The notes under the pieces were generated by a model that made no database searches, was not told the origin of the DNA, and worked only from the letters and a program-made list of their open reading frames with translations. Position numbers and translations under genes: made by a program. Positions 43,534 through 52,451 of a DNA stretch of 64,000 bases are shown here, piece after piece. The stretch covers positions 1 through 64,000 of the forward strand of contig JAGTQE010000001.1 of the NCBI GenBank assembly GCA_018396635.1, written 5' to 3'. The DNA comes from Candidatus Bathyarchaeota archaeon (GTDB lineage Archaea > Thermoproteota > Bathyarchaeia > Bathyarchaeales > DTEX01). Position 1 is the first letter of the stretch. Every line of letters starts with the position of its first letter.

Positions 43534-44436
43534 CTAATTAACATCTGCCTTAATTATCCTAACTATAACTATTGGTTTATGCTTGATGCTTTTAAGCATA
43601 TCCCAAGTAACTCCAGTCAACTCAACGTTAAACTTTTCAACCATGTCCCATACGGTGCGGCCAGCTCCAAATTTCCTTTTACCCTCAGCAACCCTAGCTA
43701 TCTCTAATGCTAAATTTACATCCATCTTAGCACCAGCCAAAGCTATCGGGGTTGGTCTCCGCTTAAGCCTTAAAGATCTACCAATAATATAAGATATGAA
43801 GCCAAGGAAACTATAGATTCCCCCCATAGGTCTTAATCTATGGGTAAAGTGAAAGTTTCCTAGGGAATATGTTTTATCACTATCAATTATCATAACAACT
43901 AGCTTTTTTCCTAGCTTTTTTCTCAGGTATTCTCGAATTTCCTCCGCTATCTTCTGCGGATTAGGCAGAGGTAGACTGACGTAGGCGTAGGGAAGGTTGC
44001 TGCCATCGATCCCACCTTCAGATCCCCACATTAAGGCATGTAGGAAGCCAGCGTATCTCAATGCGGTCTCCTTATGGGCAGCTCCCTCCCTCAATGGATA
44101 ATTTCTCAGTCGCTTTATATTCGCCTCCCTCATATGGCATAACGTCCCGAGAAAGTAGCCCCAGACAATCCTCATCCAAAAGCGGGCTAAAAAACACGCA
44201 AGAAGACTGGGTTTAACTTTACTTTCGTCAATTATAAGGCTCTTAGCTATCGAGATCGCCTTTTCAGAAACTACAATTATATCGCCGTCCTTAACCTTTC
44301 CTTTAATAGCAGCCGCTATCTTCTCCAGATAATCATCCCCCGGCATCCAGTAATCCGTCTCGATAGCTTCGGCAGCAAACTTTGCTACTTTTCTTATGGC
44401 TCTGCGGCATCCCTCCCCTCTCATTACAGAGACCAC
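43534..44436 (-). CDS. CofE-like domain protein (F420 ligase-related)
   Basis: A 300-residue protein whose middle reads KDGDIIVVSEKAISIAKSLI and RPTPIALAGAKMDVNLALEIARVAEGK. The first resembles the start of the CofE fold and the last resembles later CofE segments, but with long insertions and without CofE's TKHGFICANAGVD motif. It is therefore a divergent paralog of the gene at 32.7 kb, and ligase activity is uncertain. It lies upstream of the small Toprim gene, divergent from the kinase fusion. Confidence 0.65.
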   Translation of the reverse strand: MVSVMRGEGCRRAIRKVAKFAAEAIETDYWMPGDDYLEKIAAAIKGKVKDGDIIVVSEKAISIAKSLIIDESKVKPSLLACFLARFWMRIVWGYFLGTLCHMREANIKRLRNYPLREGAAHKETALRYAGFLHALMWGSEGGIDGSNLPYAYVSLPLPNPQKIAEEIREYLRKKLGKKLVVMIIDSDKTYSLGNFHFTHRLRPMGGIYSFLGFISYIIGRSLRLKRRPTPIALAGAKMDVNLALEIARVAEGKRKFGAGRTVWDMVEKFNVELTGVTWDMLKSIKHKPIVIVRIIKADVN

Positions 44437-44514
44437 AAAAATTAAGATTAAGTTGCGACATAAATAACTTTGAAAGAAATCATAATTTAATATTATTTCC
44501 GGAAAAAGATAGAG

Positions 44515-46221
44515 ATGATCATTGGGTTAGAGAAGAGTCATATAAGAGCCTCTATTGAATCTTATCTAAGGAAGGAGATTCTTAACCCCTTCGCTATCCT
44601 ACTCTATGGTCCACATGCGGGCGGGTATGCTGATGAAGAAGTGGCAATTAATGCTCTTTCAATAGTAGAGTCAAGTAAACCTATCCTAAAATATTATGTT
44701 AAGCGCTTCAATTCCATTAGAGTTCGCCTTCTAATAGCTGATAAGCAAACATTCGAAGGAGACGTAGAAAAAGAGCAGTTGGGCGGCATGCTCGCTGAGA
44801 TTTTAGTAACACCCTATGAGCCGCTCTTAAATGGGAGCTACTTATGGGAGAAGGAGGTTGAGGTTAAAAAGAGAATCATTAATAATATTCTGAGAAACCT
44901 TATTCTAAGTTTTCCAGAGATGTCAAGAGTCTTTATTATTAAACCCGAATACTTTATGTTTGAGGCAATAAAAGAAAGGGCATTACTATTTCCATTAATA
45001 GTTTATAAGTTCCTTAATATATGTGGAAGAGAAGCGAGGGAAAGGAATTACTCTTTAATGATGCGCGGGTTTACAGAGGCTCTGAAAAGGCTCTTACATG
45101 AAGGAAAAATTAATGTTTTTGACGGCTTTTTTAGAATCTCCGAGGAGTACATTAATTCCGTACTGAAAGAGAGGATTGACTGGCATCTTAAGAAATTATT
45201 TAAAAGTGCACGGATAAGGATTATTCGCCATCTTATAAAAGTTCTTCCAGCAATTATAAATCCGCTTTTAGATGAATACAGAATCTACAGAAAGCATATA
45301 ACTAGATATGAGGGAGAAAGAAGGGCAGTGTTAAAGCTTGAGAACCCAAGAAAATACATTTTTATACCAACATCCCTTGGAATGATTCCTTTCACGGAAA
45401 AAACGTCAATAGATGAATTCCTCAAAAAATACATGTCTCAAAAATATATTTTAAAGCACGAGGTTAAAAGGTTAGGAGGGGTTCTTAATAGCGTATATCT
45501 CCTGAAGATTTTTGATGGTGAGAGGGAAGAAAAAATCGTTGTCAAAATATTTAAGGATTGGTATGGATGGAAATGGTTTCCGCTAGCATTATGGACTCTA
45601 GGGACAAAAGACTTCACCATCCTGGGAAGGAGCCGGCTTGAGAAAGAATACGCCATAAATACATTTTTGATGGAAAATGGGATAAATGTTCCGAGAATAA
45701 TTTACGTAGCCCCAGAAGAGAAGATACTTTTTCAAGAGTTTATAGAGGGGAACAGCTTATCTAGAATAATTAGGGCTCTGCTTAAGGATGAAGAAGATTC
45801 TGAAAGAAGATCCAAGCTAATCAAAATCGTTAAACAGGTTGGTGAAGAAATAGCAAAGGTCCATGGTCTAGGCGTATCAATAGGCGACTGTAAACCAGAG
45901 AACATGATATTATCTCCTGATGGAAGAATATTCTTTGTCGATCTTGAGCAAGCTGAGAGGGGCGGCGATCAATCTTGGGATATAGCCGAATTCCTGTACT
46001 ATCTTGGGCATTACGCTTCATTTTCAGGCTCTCAATGCGTTAAGGAAGCAGTAGGAGAATTTATACGTGGATATCTTGAAGCTAACGGAAGAATAGAGAC
46101 TATAAGGAGGGCGCTTTCGCCCCGCTACTTAAAAGTTTTTGGAATACTTTTACCCCCACATTTAATCCTCACGATTTCTAATGCTTGTAAAAGGATAATA
46201 GAATCCAGGGGAGTCACCTAA
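44515..46221 (+). CDS. Degenerate nucleotidyltransferase domain fused to a RIO/Bud32-like protein kinase
   Basis: Residues 1-110 look like a Pol-beta-type nucleotidyltransferase, but the GS...SDID core reads LLYGPHAGGYADEEVAINALSI, so the catalytic acids appear lost. A helical middle of about 200 residues follows. Residues about 310-510 form a kinase: ATP-lysine in VVKIFKDW (near 344), helix-C glutamate in RLEKEYAINTFL, FIEGNSLSRII hinge, catalytic loop IGDCKPENMIL (near 458) and metal aspartate in FFVDLEQA (near 474). The kinase should be active; its substrate is unknown. Long hydrophobic stretches at 135-160 and the C-terminus may be buried helices. Single gene. Confidence 0.75.
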   Translation: MIIGLEKSHIRASIESYLRKEILNPFAILLYGPHAGGYADEEVAINALSIVESSKPILKYYVKRFNSIRVRLLIADKQTFEGDVEKEQLGGMLAEILVTPYEPLLNGSYLWEKEVEVKKRIINNILRNLILSFPEMSRVFIIKPEYFMFEAIKERALLFPLIVYKFLNICGREARERNYSLMMRGFTEALKRLLHEGKINVFDGFFRISEEYINSVLKERIDWHLKKLFKSARIRIIRHLIKVLPAIINPLLDEYRIYRKHITRYEGERRAVLKLENPRKYIFIPTSLGMIPFTEKTSIDEFLKKYMSQKYILKHEVKRLGGVLNSVYLLKIFDGEREEKIVVKIFKDWYGWKWFPLALWTLGTKDFTILGRSRLEKEYAINTFLMENGINVPRIIYVAPEEKILFQEFIEGNSLSRIIRALLKDEEDSERRSKLIKIVKQVGEEIAKVHGLGVSIGDCKPENMILSPDGRIFFVDLEQAERGGDQSWDIAEFLYYLGHYASFSGSQCVKEAVGEFIRGYLEANGRIETIRRALSPRYLKVFGILLPPHLILTISNACKRIIESRGVT

Positions 46222-46271
46222 ACTAAACCAATAAATGTAAGACTATTAAAATCTATGTAGGTGAGTTATAG

Positions 46272-47594
46272 GTTGGGGTAACTATAACTTTCTATGGCGG
46301 AGTAAATGAGGTTGGCGGAAATAAGATTCTTATATCTGATGGAGACACAAAAGTTTTATTTGACTTTGGGGCTTCGTTCACATTAAGAGAAAAATTTTAC
46401 TCAACACCTTTCCTTATGCCTAAAAGTGGCATGGATCTGGTCAAGCTCGGCATACTGCCGAATTTAAAAGGAGTGTATTCCTTTGATGAATCGGATACAA
46501 GTATAGACGCCGTATTTCTTTCACACTCACATATGGATCACGCTGCCCATATATCTTTTCTAAAGAGGAATATACCAGTATACTGCGGCGAGACGACGGC
46601 TACAATACTCAACGCGCTAAACGATGTGCGCCCAACCAGCGTAGAATTTAACCTTAATGGTATCAAATTCAGAACTTTCCGTACCAATAATAGAATTAGA
46701 GTTAGTTCAATGGAAGTTATTCCGATTCATGTCGACCACTCAGTTCCCGGTTCTTACGGCTTCATAATCCACACATCCTCAGGAACAATAGTTTATACCG
46801 GAGATTTTAGGTGGCATGGTTCAAAGCCTGAGCTTACCGAAGATTTTGTGCTAGCTTCAGCAAATGAGGAAGCTGATGCTCTCATATGCGAGAGCACAAA
46901 TATGACTGAGGTTGAGGTCTCCTCAGAGAGTGAGGTCATGTCTAAGATTAATAGCTTGGTTAGCAATACTTCTAGCCTTGTCCTAACGGAGTTCGCATGT
47001 GCAGACATCGATAGGTTAAGATCCTTCCATGAAGTCTCCTTAAAGAATAATAGATTGCTTGTGATATCGCCGAGACAGGCTTACCTACTATATAAGCTTG
47101 AAGCCGATGCACATTTAAATGTTCCAAAAATTACAGATGGATCTATTCTAATATTTCAGAAGGAGAAGAAGAGGTACTTCCGTTGGGAGCAAGAAGTTAT
47201 GGATTTAGGTGAGCCAATAGGTCCGAATGAAATTTCCAGGATTCAGAATAAAATTATATTATATTTATCGTTTTTTGATCTAAGCTGGCTGGTCGATATA
47301 GATCCCTCACCTGGGAGCTGTTATATCTTGTCGGCATCCGAGCCATTCAATGAGGAGATGGAGATAGACTTTGATAGGCTGTTAAATTGGCTCGAATACT
47401 ATGGTTTACCCCAGTATCACATACATGTCTCCGGGCACATAATACCAGTCCATCTCAGAAGGGTTCTGGAAATAATCAAGCCAAAGAAAGTCTTTCCAAT
47501 TCATGGAACGCACGTGAGGCTCCTCAAAAGATATGTGGGAGACCTGCACAGTAAGATAATCGAGCCTGAAATAGGAAGAGAGTACAACATTTAG
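46272..47594 (+). CDS. RNase J-like metallo-beta-lactamase/beta-CASP hydrolase
   Basis: The track start (46416) omits the N-terminus. Upstream in frame the sequence reads VTITFYGGVNEVGGNKILI...TKVLFDFG, the standard beginning of this family, followed by HSHMDHAAH (metal site), VDHSVPGSYGF, YTGDFRWHG, CESTNMTE, HVSGHI and FPIHGTHVRLLKRY. A TAG ends just before 46272 and no ATG, GTG or TTG is available; AGGTGAG lies 6 bases before GTT 46272. One extra G in the GGGG run would instead connect to TTG or GTG upstream. RNA processing is the likely role. Length from 46272 is 440 residues. Confidence 0.87.
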   Translation, partial: VGVTITFYGGVNEVGGNKILISDGDTKVLFDFGASFTLREKFYSTPFLMPKSGMDLVKLGILPNLKGVYSFDESDTSIDAVFLSHSHMDHAAHISFLKRNIPVYCGETTATILNALNDVRPTSVEFNLNGIKFRTFRTNNRIRVSSMEVIPIHVDHSVPGSYGFIIHTSSGTIVYTGDFRWHGSKPELTEDFVLASANEEADALICESTNMTEVEVSSESEVMSKINSLVSNTSSLVLTEFACADIDRLRSFHEVSLKNNRLLVISPRQAYLLYKLEADAHLNVPKITDGSILIFQKEKKRYFRWEQEVMDLGEPIGPNEISRIQNKIILYLSFFDLSWLVDIDPSPGSCYILSASEPFNEEMEIDFDRLLNWLEYYGLPQYHIHVSGHIIPVHLRRVLEIIKPKKVFPIHGTHVRLLKRYVGDLHSKIIEPEIGREYNI

Positions 47595-47689
47595 GTTCCC
47601 CAAATCCTCTACGAGAGATTATTTATTAAAACTAAGGTTAACAAAGATTTTTAAGCAAGTTTACCTTTCTTTCTTTTAAGGTGCTGGAT

Positions 47690-48337
47690 ATGAGTAGCGA
47701 AGAGATACTAAATAAAATTAGGGATGCTATTGTAAACTTGGACATTGATAATATTCAGAGGCTCTGTATGGAGGCTATTGAGGCAGGTATACCTGCATAT
47801 GATGTTGTAATGAATGGCATGGCCAAGGGCATGGAGATCGTTGGCGAGAAATATGAGAGAAACGAGTATTTTCTAGCCGAGCTCATAATGGCTGGTGAGG
47901 TTATGAAGGAAGGCATGAAAGTCTTAGAACCGCATCTGAAGAGCGGTGAAATAAGGAAAATTGGCAAGGTAGTTATTGGGACCGTTAGAGGAGATTTACA
48001 CGACATTGGTAAGAACATCGTTGCCACACTATTAACTGCTGCTGGCTTCGAGGTCGTGGACTTAGGGGTCGATGTTCCACCCGAAAAGTTTGTTGAAGCC
48101 GTTAAAGAACATAATCCAGACATAGTTGGAATGTCAGCTTTATTAACAACAACAATGATTGAGATGGAAAATGTAATTAAGGCGCTTAGAGATGCTGGGT
48201 TAAGGGATAAAGTGCGGATAATTATTGGGGGAGCACCAATAACAAGGGAATTTGCGGAGAGAATTGGTGCTGATGCTGCAGCAAGGGATGCTGTTGAAGG
48301 CGTAAATATATGTAAATCATGGGTTTCAGCAAAGTGA
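47690..48337 (+). CDS. Corrinoid (methyl-B12) protein, MtbC/MtaC family
   Basis: It carries a methyl group on cobalt between two methyltransferases. The N-terminal helical cap (MAKGMEIVGEKYERNEYFLAELIMAGE) is followed by a B12-binding Rossmann domain with the cobalt ligand histidine in GTVRGDLHDIGKNIV near residue 103 and SALLTTTMIEM and IIIGGAP. The start at ATG 47690 has AAGGTG 6 bases upstream; the track's GTG 47681 is that sequence. A UroD-type methyltransferase gene follows 6 bases later, so the two are probably partners. Confidence 0.92.
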   Translation: MSSEEILNKIRDAIVNLDIDNIQRLCMEAIEAGIPAYDVVMNGMAKGMEIVGEKYERNEYFLAELIMAGEVMKEGMKVLEPHLKSGEIRKIGKVVIGTVRGDLHDIGKNIVATLLTAAGFEVVDLGVDVPPEKFVEAVKEHNPDIVGMSALLTTTMIEMENVIKALRDAGLRDKVRIIIGGAPITREFAERIGADAAARDAVEGVNICKSWVSAK

Positions 48338-48343
48338 TTCCAT

Positions 48344-49417
48344 ATGGGGGATGAGTTGAAGCCAAGGGACAGAATTAAACTGATTTTACAGCATCGAGAG
48401 GCGGACCGCATTCCCATCCATGATAGCCCTTGGGGGGCAACTATAGATCGTTGGAGGGCTGAGGGATTACCTTCTGGAGTTTCACCCGCTGACTATTTTG
48501 GTTATGAGATCGCAGTTTTTAGCGCTGATACCAGTCCACGCTTTCCTCCCGAAGTCCTATATGAGAATGAAGAGTATATAGTGGAGAGAAATTCTTTTGG
48601 CGGAATTAGGAAGAACCACAGAGACTACTCTACAACGCCAATGATTATAGATTATCCATGCAAAAGTAGAGAGGATTGGGAGAAGATTAAGCCTAGACTT
48701 AAGGCTGACGACTATAGAGTCGACTGGGTGACTGGATTATTATCTTTCCACCGCGAGTATAGTCGCGGGCGCTTCATAATGTATGGGGCTGCCGTAGGCT
48801 ACGATAAAATACAGAATTATGTTGCCTCAGAGAGGTTATTGAAGGCTATTATTAGAGAGCCGGATTGGGTTATTGACATGTATTGGACTGATGCAAAACT
48901 AGTGATGGAGATGTGCGAGCGAATGATGAGGGGAGGCTTCAAGTTTGATGGAGCTTTTCTCTACTGTGACCTAGGGTACAGAGCGGGTCTTTTCTTTTCG
49001 CCTAAACACTTTGAGGAGCAGCTTCACCCAGTCTTCAAAGAACTATGCCGATTCTTTCATAGTTATGGCATGTACGTATTCTTGCATTGTTGTGGGCGGG
49101 TGAAAGATCTCATTCCATACTTCATTGAGGAAGGAATAGATTGTTTACAGCCCCTTGAGGTAAAGGCTGGAATGGATTTAGTAGAGCTAAAGGAGAAGTA
49201 TGGCGACAAGATAACGCTAATGGGAGGCATAGATGTAAGGCTTATGGCCCTTGACGATCCAAGACCCATTGAAGAAGAGATAAAAAGAAAAATTCCAGTT
49301 GCAAAGGAGAATGGAGGATACATTTACCACTCAGACCACTCTATTCCAAAGAACGTCAGCTTCCAGAATTATAAGAGAGTTATAGAGCTTGTCAAAAAAT
49401 ACGGAAGATACGAGTAA
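48344..49417 (+). CDS. UroD-superfamily methyltransferase paired with the corrinoid protein
   Basis: A 357-residue TIM-barrel of the UroD/MtaA/MtbA group. It begins with PRDRIKLILQHREADRIPI, has LYCDLGYRAGLFFSPKHFEE near residue 207, and a zinc-site candidate FLHCCGRVKDLIPYFIEEGID near residue 246, then LMGGIDVRL and YHSDHSIP. In known systems such proteins methylate or demethylate the corrinoid partner, for example with methoxy compounds as donors. It is 6 bases downstream of the corrinoid gene. Substrate unknown; not expected to be the heme enzyme. Confidence 0.85.
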   Translation: MGDELKPRDRIKLILQHREADRIPIHDSPWGATIDRWRAEGLPSGVSPADYFGYEIAVFSADTSPRFPPEVLYENEEYIVERNSFGGIRKNHRDYSTTPMIIDYPCKSREDWEKIKPRLKADDYRVDWVTGLLSFHREYSRGRFIMYGAAVGYDKIQNYVASERLLKAIIREPDWVIDMYWTDAKLVMEMCERMMRGGFKFDGAFLYCDLGYRAGLFFSPKHFEEQLHPVFKELCRFFHSYGMYVFLHCCGRVKDLIPYFIEEGIDCLQPLEVKAGMDLVELKEKYGDKITLMGGIDVRLMALDDPRPIEEEIKRKIPVAKENGGYIYHSDHSIPKNVSFQNYKRVIELVKKYGRYE

Positions 49418-49440
49418 AGCAATCCACCTACCCTTTAACC

Positions 49441-50550
49441 TTATAACACCGTTCTCCTAACGCAGCTTCTTCTATATTTTCTACTAACCTTTAACAATAC
49501 ATCAAAGTTCTCTACGCTCATCTCTAAAGGTATTCCGCCCTCAGAACCTAAAACAAATCCACCCCCAGGCGCTCCAATTCTTATCCTATCCATCAAGTGC
49601 TCCCTTAAGGCTTCGGTGCTCATAAAACCAATGTTTTTTGCTAAGCCTCCCAAGAAGCATATTTCGTCGCCATACTTCTCCTTCAAGTATTTAAGATCCA
49701 TGTTATCGGTGGGCCCAACCGGGTTAAGCATATCCAATTTTGCTCTTATAAACAATGGGATCAGAGAATCTATTTTGCCATGGCTGTGCATATTAATAAA
49801 AGCGCCGTATTTATGGGCCAGATCTATGGCTTTTGCATGCCATGGAAATACTAGTTCCTCGTATAGTTTTGGGCTCATAAATGTTCCATGAGTATGACCT
49901 AGGTCATCAGGCCACTCTATCATTAAAGCACCTCTCTCAAGCAGATTCTTCTCTGCCTTTAAATTAAATTCGCCTATTTTAGCGATAAGCTTTCGGTAAA
50001 ACTCTCTTTTAGTGTACATGTCCTTCAAGATTACGTCTAATGGTCCCCTTAGAAAATACCATACTCCTGAAAAGAAACCATTAATGCTGCATGAGGGGAA
50101 GAAACCCTTCTCAATCACATACTTTATAGATTTCTCGACGCCCTCATACCTTGATGGGTCTTCAGGGTCTGGTAGCTCTAGCTTATCCACATCATCTTCA
50201 TTTTTTACAGGATAATCTATATACTGTCTAGCCCAAACGTTTCCAGCAGTTCCAATCCGCCATTTAGCTCCAGTTTCCCACTCAACGATTTCCCATTTAT
50301 CTTCTGCTTTAATAACTTTCTTAACTCTAAATCCTGCGTTCGCTACTCCAACAATGAAGTTATCCATGTAATTGGCTATTTTTAATATTCTGTCAAGTCT
50401 CCCTACATCTGAGCTAGCAAGCCTCGCCTCCACTAATGGAATAAACTTGGCCCTAGACGCCTCGTTAGTGAAATCTAGGATTTGAGGCACAACTGGCGGC
50501 TCCTCATGAAGCAACGTTGATAAAACGCATTCAAATCTATTAATACCCAT
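49441..50550 (-). CDS. UroD-superfamily methyltransferase-like protein
   Basis: About 369 residues. Landmarks are DDLGHTHGTFMSPKLYEELVFPWH near residue 220, FINMHSHGKIDSLIPLFIRAKLD near residue 250, CFLGGLAKN and VLGSEGGIPLEM. I chose ATG 50550 (MGINRFECVL) because GAGGG lies 8 bases upstream; the track start 50583 lies ahead of that site. It converges with the corrinoid-linked UroD gene, only 23 bases apart, and is the third UroD-type gene in the window. Methyl transfer to or from a corrinoid is inferred from family and context. Confidence 0.82.
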   Translation of the reverse strand: MGINRFECVLSTLLHEEPPVVPQILDFTNEASRAKFIPLVEARLASSDVGRLDRILKIANYMDNFIVGVANAGFRVKKVIKAEDKWEIVEWETGAKWRIGTAGNVWARQYIDYPVKNEDDVDKLELPDPEDPSRYEGVEKSIKYVIEKGFFPSCSINGFFSGVWYFLRGPLDVILKDMYTKREFYRKLIAKIGEFNLKAEKNLLERGALMIEWPDDLGHTHGTFMSPKLYEELVFPWHAKAIDLAHKYGAFINMHSHGKIDSLIPLFIRAKLDMLNPVGPTDNMDLKYLKEKYGDEICFLGGLAKNIGFMSTEALREHLMDRIRIGAPGGGFVLGSEGGIPLEMSVENFDVLLKVSRKYRRSCVRRTVL

Positions 50551-50645
50551 GATTTTCGCCCTCATAATAATGAGCTCATACATAATCTCAATTGATTTAG
50601 CATAAATCTTTAACTAATTTACACTTAAGTATGGTTAGGATAGGC

Positions 50646-50686
50646 TTATATATTGTTGATATCAATATTGATACGATACAATATCG
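50646..50686 (+). promoter_or_regulatory. TATA box with overlapping palindromic operator candidates for the ABC exporter
   Basis: TTATATAT at 50646-50653 is followed by TTGATATCAA (50656-50665), a perfect 14-base palindrome TATCAATATTGATA (50660-50673) and CGATA-CAA-TATCG (50674-50686). The expected transcript start is near 50674, so a protein bound here would block initiation. The exporter start is then ATG 50701 (or TTG 50692). Confidence 0.55.
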
Positions 50687-50700
50687 TTGGGTTGAAATCA

Positions 50701-52449
50701 ATGGCTGCGTCACCGATACTTAGAGTCTTCAGATACGTTATTAGAGAATGGAAAATACTCGTGCCCGCCATAGGCACCTCTTTTCTATCAACAATTTTAG
50801 CGATGATGATACCTTGGTATGTTAGGGAACTGTTGAACTCCGTAGTTTTGGGCGATGCTAGCAAGCTGCTTCCCTTATCTTTGGCTGTGATCATGCTGAC
50901 TTTTTTGGAGGGTCTTTCAAGCTTCCTTGTTAGATATCTTTTTGAGACTGCGGCTCAGAAAACAACGTATAGGCTTAGACTGGACTTATACAATCACCTA
51001 TATGAGCTTTCCTATGGTTTTTACGATAAAGTAGACATCGGCGAGATAATTGTTAGAGTGACAAATGACATGGATAATTTAAATCGGTTCATAAGCTTTG
51101 CATCCATGCCATTGATAAACGCTGTCTTCTCGTGTTCAATAGCCCTTTATATACTGCTGTCTCTCAATGTTGAACTAACGCTTACAGCGGTATCCCTGTT
51201 GCCGTTCATAGCACTAATAACGATATTATTCAATAAGAAAGTTTATCCAATACTTGAGGGTAGCTGGAAGGCAATGAGCCAATTTAACAGCGTTGTACAA
51301 GAATATGTGTCAACAGTGAAGGTTCTGAAGGCTCTCGGGGTAGAAGATGTTTTCGGCATGACCTACAAGTCTAAGTTAGACAATTTGTACGATTTGAATA
51401 TGAGATTTCAAAGGTACGCTTCAATCTCATGGCCATCGATAGGGCTCGTGTGGGCCGCCATACAGCTTATAGTCTATCTTTACGGTGGATTTAAAGCTGT
51501 AACCGGAATACTGAATATAGGGGATATTGCGGCATTCATATTATATCTCTCTATGCTTAATTGGCCGTTAATTGGGCTTGGATTCTTCATCTTAGATTAT
51601 CAAAGGGCATCCGTTTCAGCATCCAGAATATTTGAGGTAATTGACAAAGAACCTGAAGTTAAAGATCTCCCTGGAGCCATAGATCTGAGGGAGGTTAGGG
51701 GACACATTAAGTTCGAGAATGTAACATTTGGTTACAGCCCAGATAAACCTATAATTAAAAACGTTAGCTTTGAAGTTAAACCCGGAGAGAAAGTTGCCAT
51801 AGTTGGGCCGACAGGCTCGGGAAAATCCACATTAATTAAGCTGATACCAAGGTTTTATGACCCTACGAGTGGACGCATACTTATAGATGGTGTAGACATA
51901 AGGAATATAAAAGTTAAGTCTCTCAGGAGACATATTGGAATAGTTCATCAAGACATTATTCTCTTTTCTGGGACAATAAAGGATAATATAGCGTATGGTA
52001 AGCCCGATGCCTCCATGAGGGAGGTTATTGAGGCTGCCAAAGCCGCTGGAATACATGACTTCATAATTAGCTTGCCTAAGAAATATGAGACTAACGTTGC
52101 GGAGAGAGGAGTTACGCTTTCCGGCGGCCAAAGACAGAGAATAGCCATAGCTAGAACGCTCATACTTAATCCAAAAATACTTATTCTTGACGATCCAACA
52201 TCGAATCTTGACGCAGAAACAGAAAGCCTTGTCGTTAATGCCCTTAGAAGGCTTATCGAAGGTAGAACGGTAATTATAGTTACGCAGAGACTTTCGCTGC
52301 TTAAAATGGCCGATAGAATAATTGTTCTAGAAGATGGCAAGATTGTTGAGGAAGGGACTCATGAAGAGTTGATAAAGATTAACGGTGCGTATGCAAGGCT
52401 CTATAAGGCACAGTTTGCTCATCAGGAGAGAATCTCTGGAGGTTTATAG
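50701..52449 (+). CDS. Heterodimeric ABC exporter subunit, degenerate Walker B (TM287-like)
   Basis: Six membrane helices (residues about 20-310) fused to an ATPase domain. Walker A is VGPTGSGKSTLIKLI, the signature LSGGQRQRIAIAR is canonical, but Walker B reads ILILDDPTSNLD, with aspartate instead of the catalytic glutamate. This is the pattern of TM287/LmrC-type subunits. Start ATG 50701 is chosen because the track's TTG 50653 precedes the expected transcript start; the protein is then 582 residues. The partner gene begins 2 bases after its stop. Confidence 0.9.
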   Translation: MAASPILRVFRYVIREWKILVPAIGTSFLSTILAMMIPWYVRELLNSVVLGDASKLLPLSLAVIMLTFLEGLSSFLVRYLFETAAQKTTYRLRLDLYNHLYELSYGFYDKVDIGEIIVRVTNDMDNLNRFISFASMPLINAVFSCSIALYILLSLNVELTLTAVSLLPFIALITILFNKKVYPILEGSWKAMSQFNSVVQEYVSTVKVLKALGVEDVFGMTYKSKLDNLYDLNMRFQRYASISWPSIGLVWAAIQLIVYLYGGFKAVTGILNIGDIAAFILYLSMLNWPLIGLGFFILDYQRASVSASRIFEVIDKEPEVKDLPGAIDLREVRGHIKFENVTFGYSPDKPIIKNVSFEVKPGEKVAIVGPTGSGKSTLIKLIPRFYDPTSGRILIDGVDIRNIKVKSLRRHIGIVHQDIILFSGTIKDNIAYGKPDASMREVIEAAKAAGIHDFIISLPKKYETNVAERGVTLSGGQRQRIAIARTLILNPKILILDDPTSNLDAETESLVVNALRRLIEGRTVIIVTQRLSLLKMADRIIVLEDGKIVEEGTHEELIKINGAYARLYKAQFAHQERISGGL

Positions 52450-52451
52450 GG

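Noticed and set aside
47755-48417. 220-residue minus-strand ORF
   Set aside because: Antisense to the corrinoid gene, whose motifs are clear; composition is that of a shadow frame.
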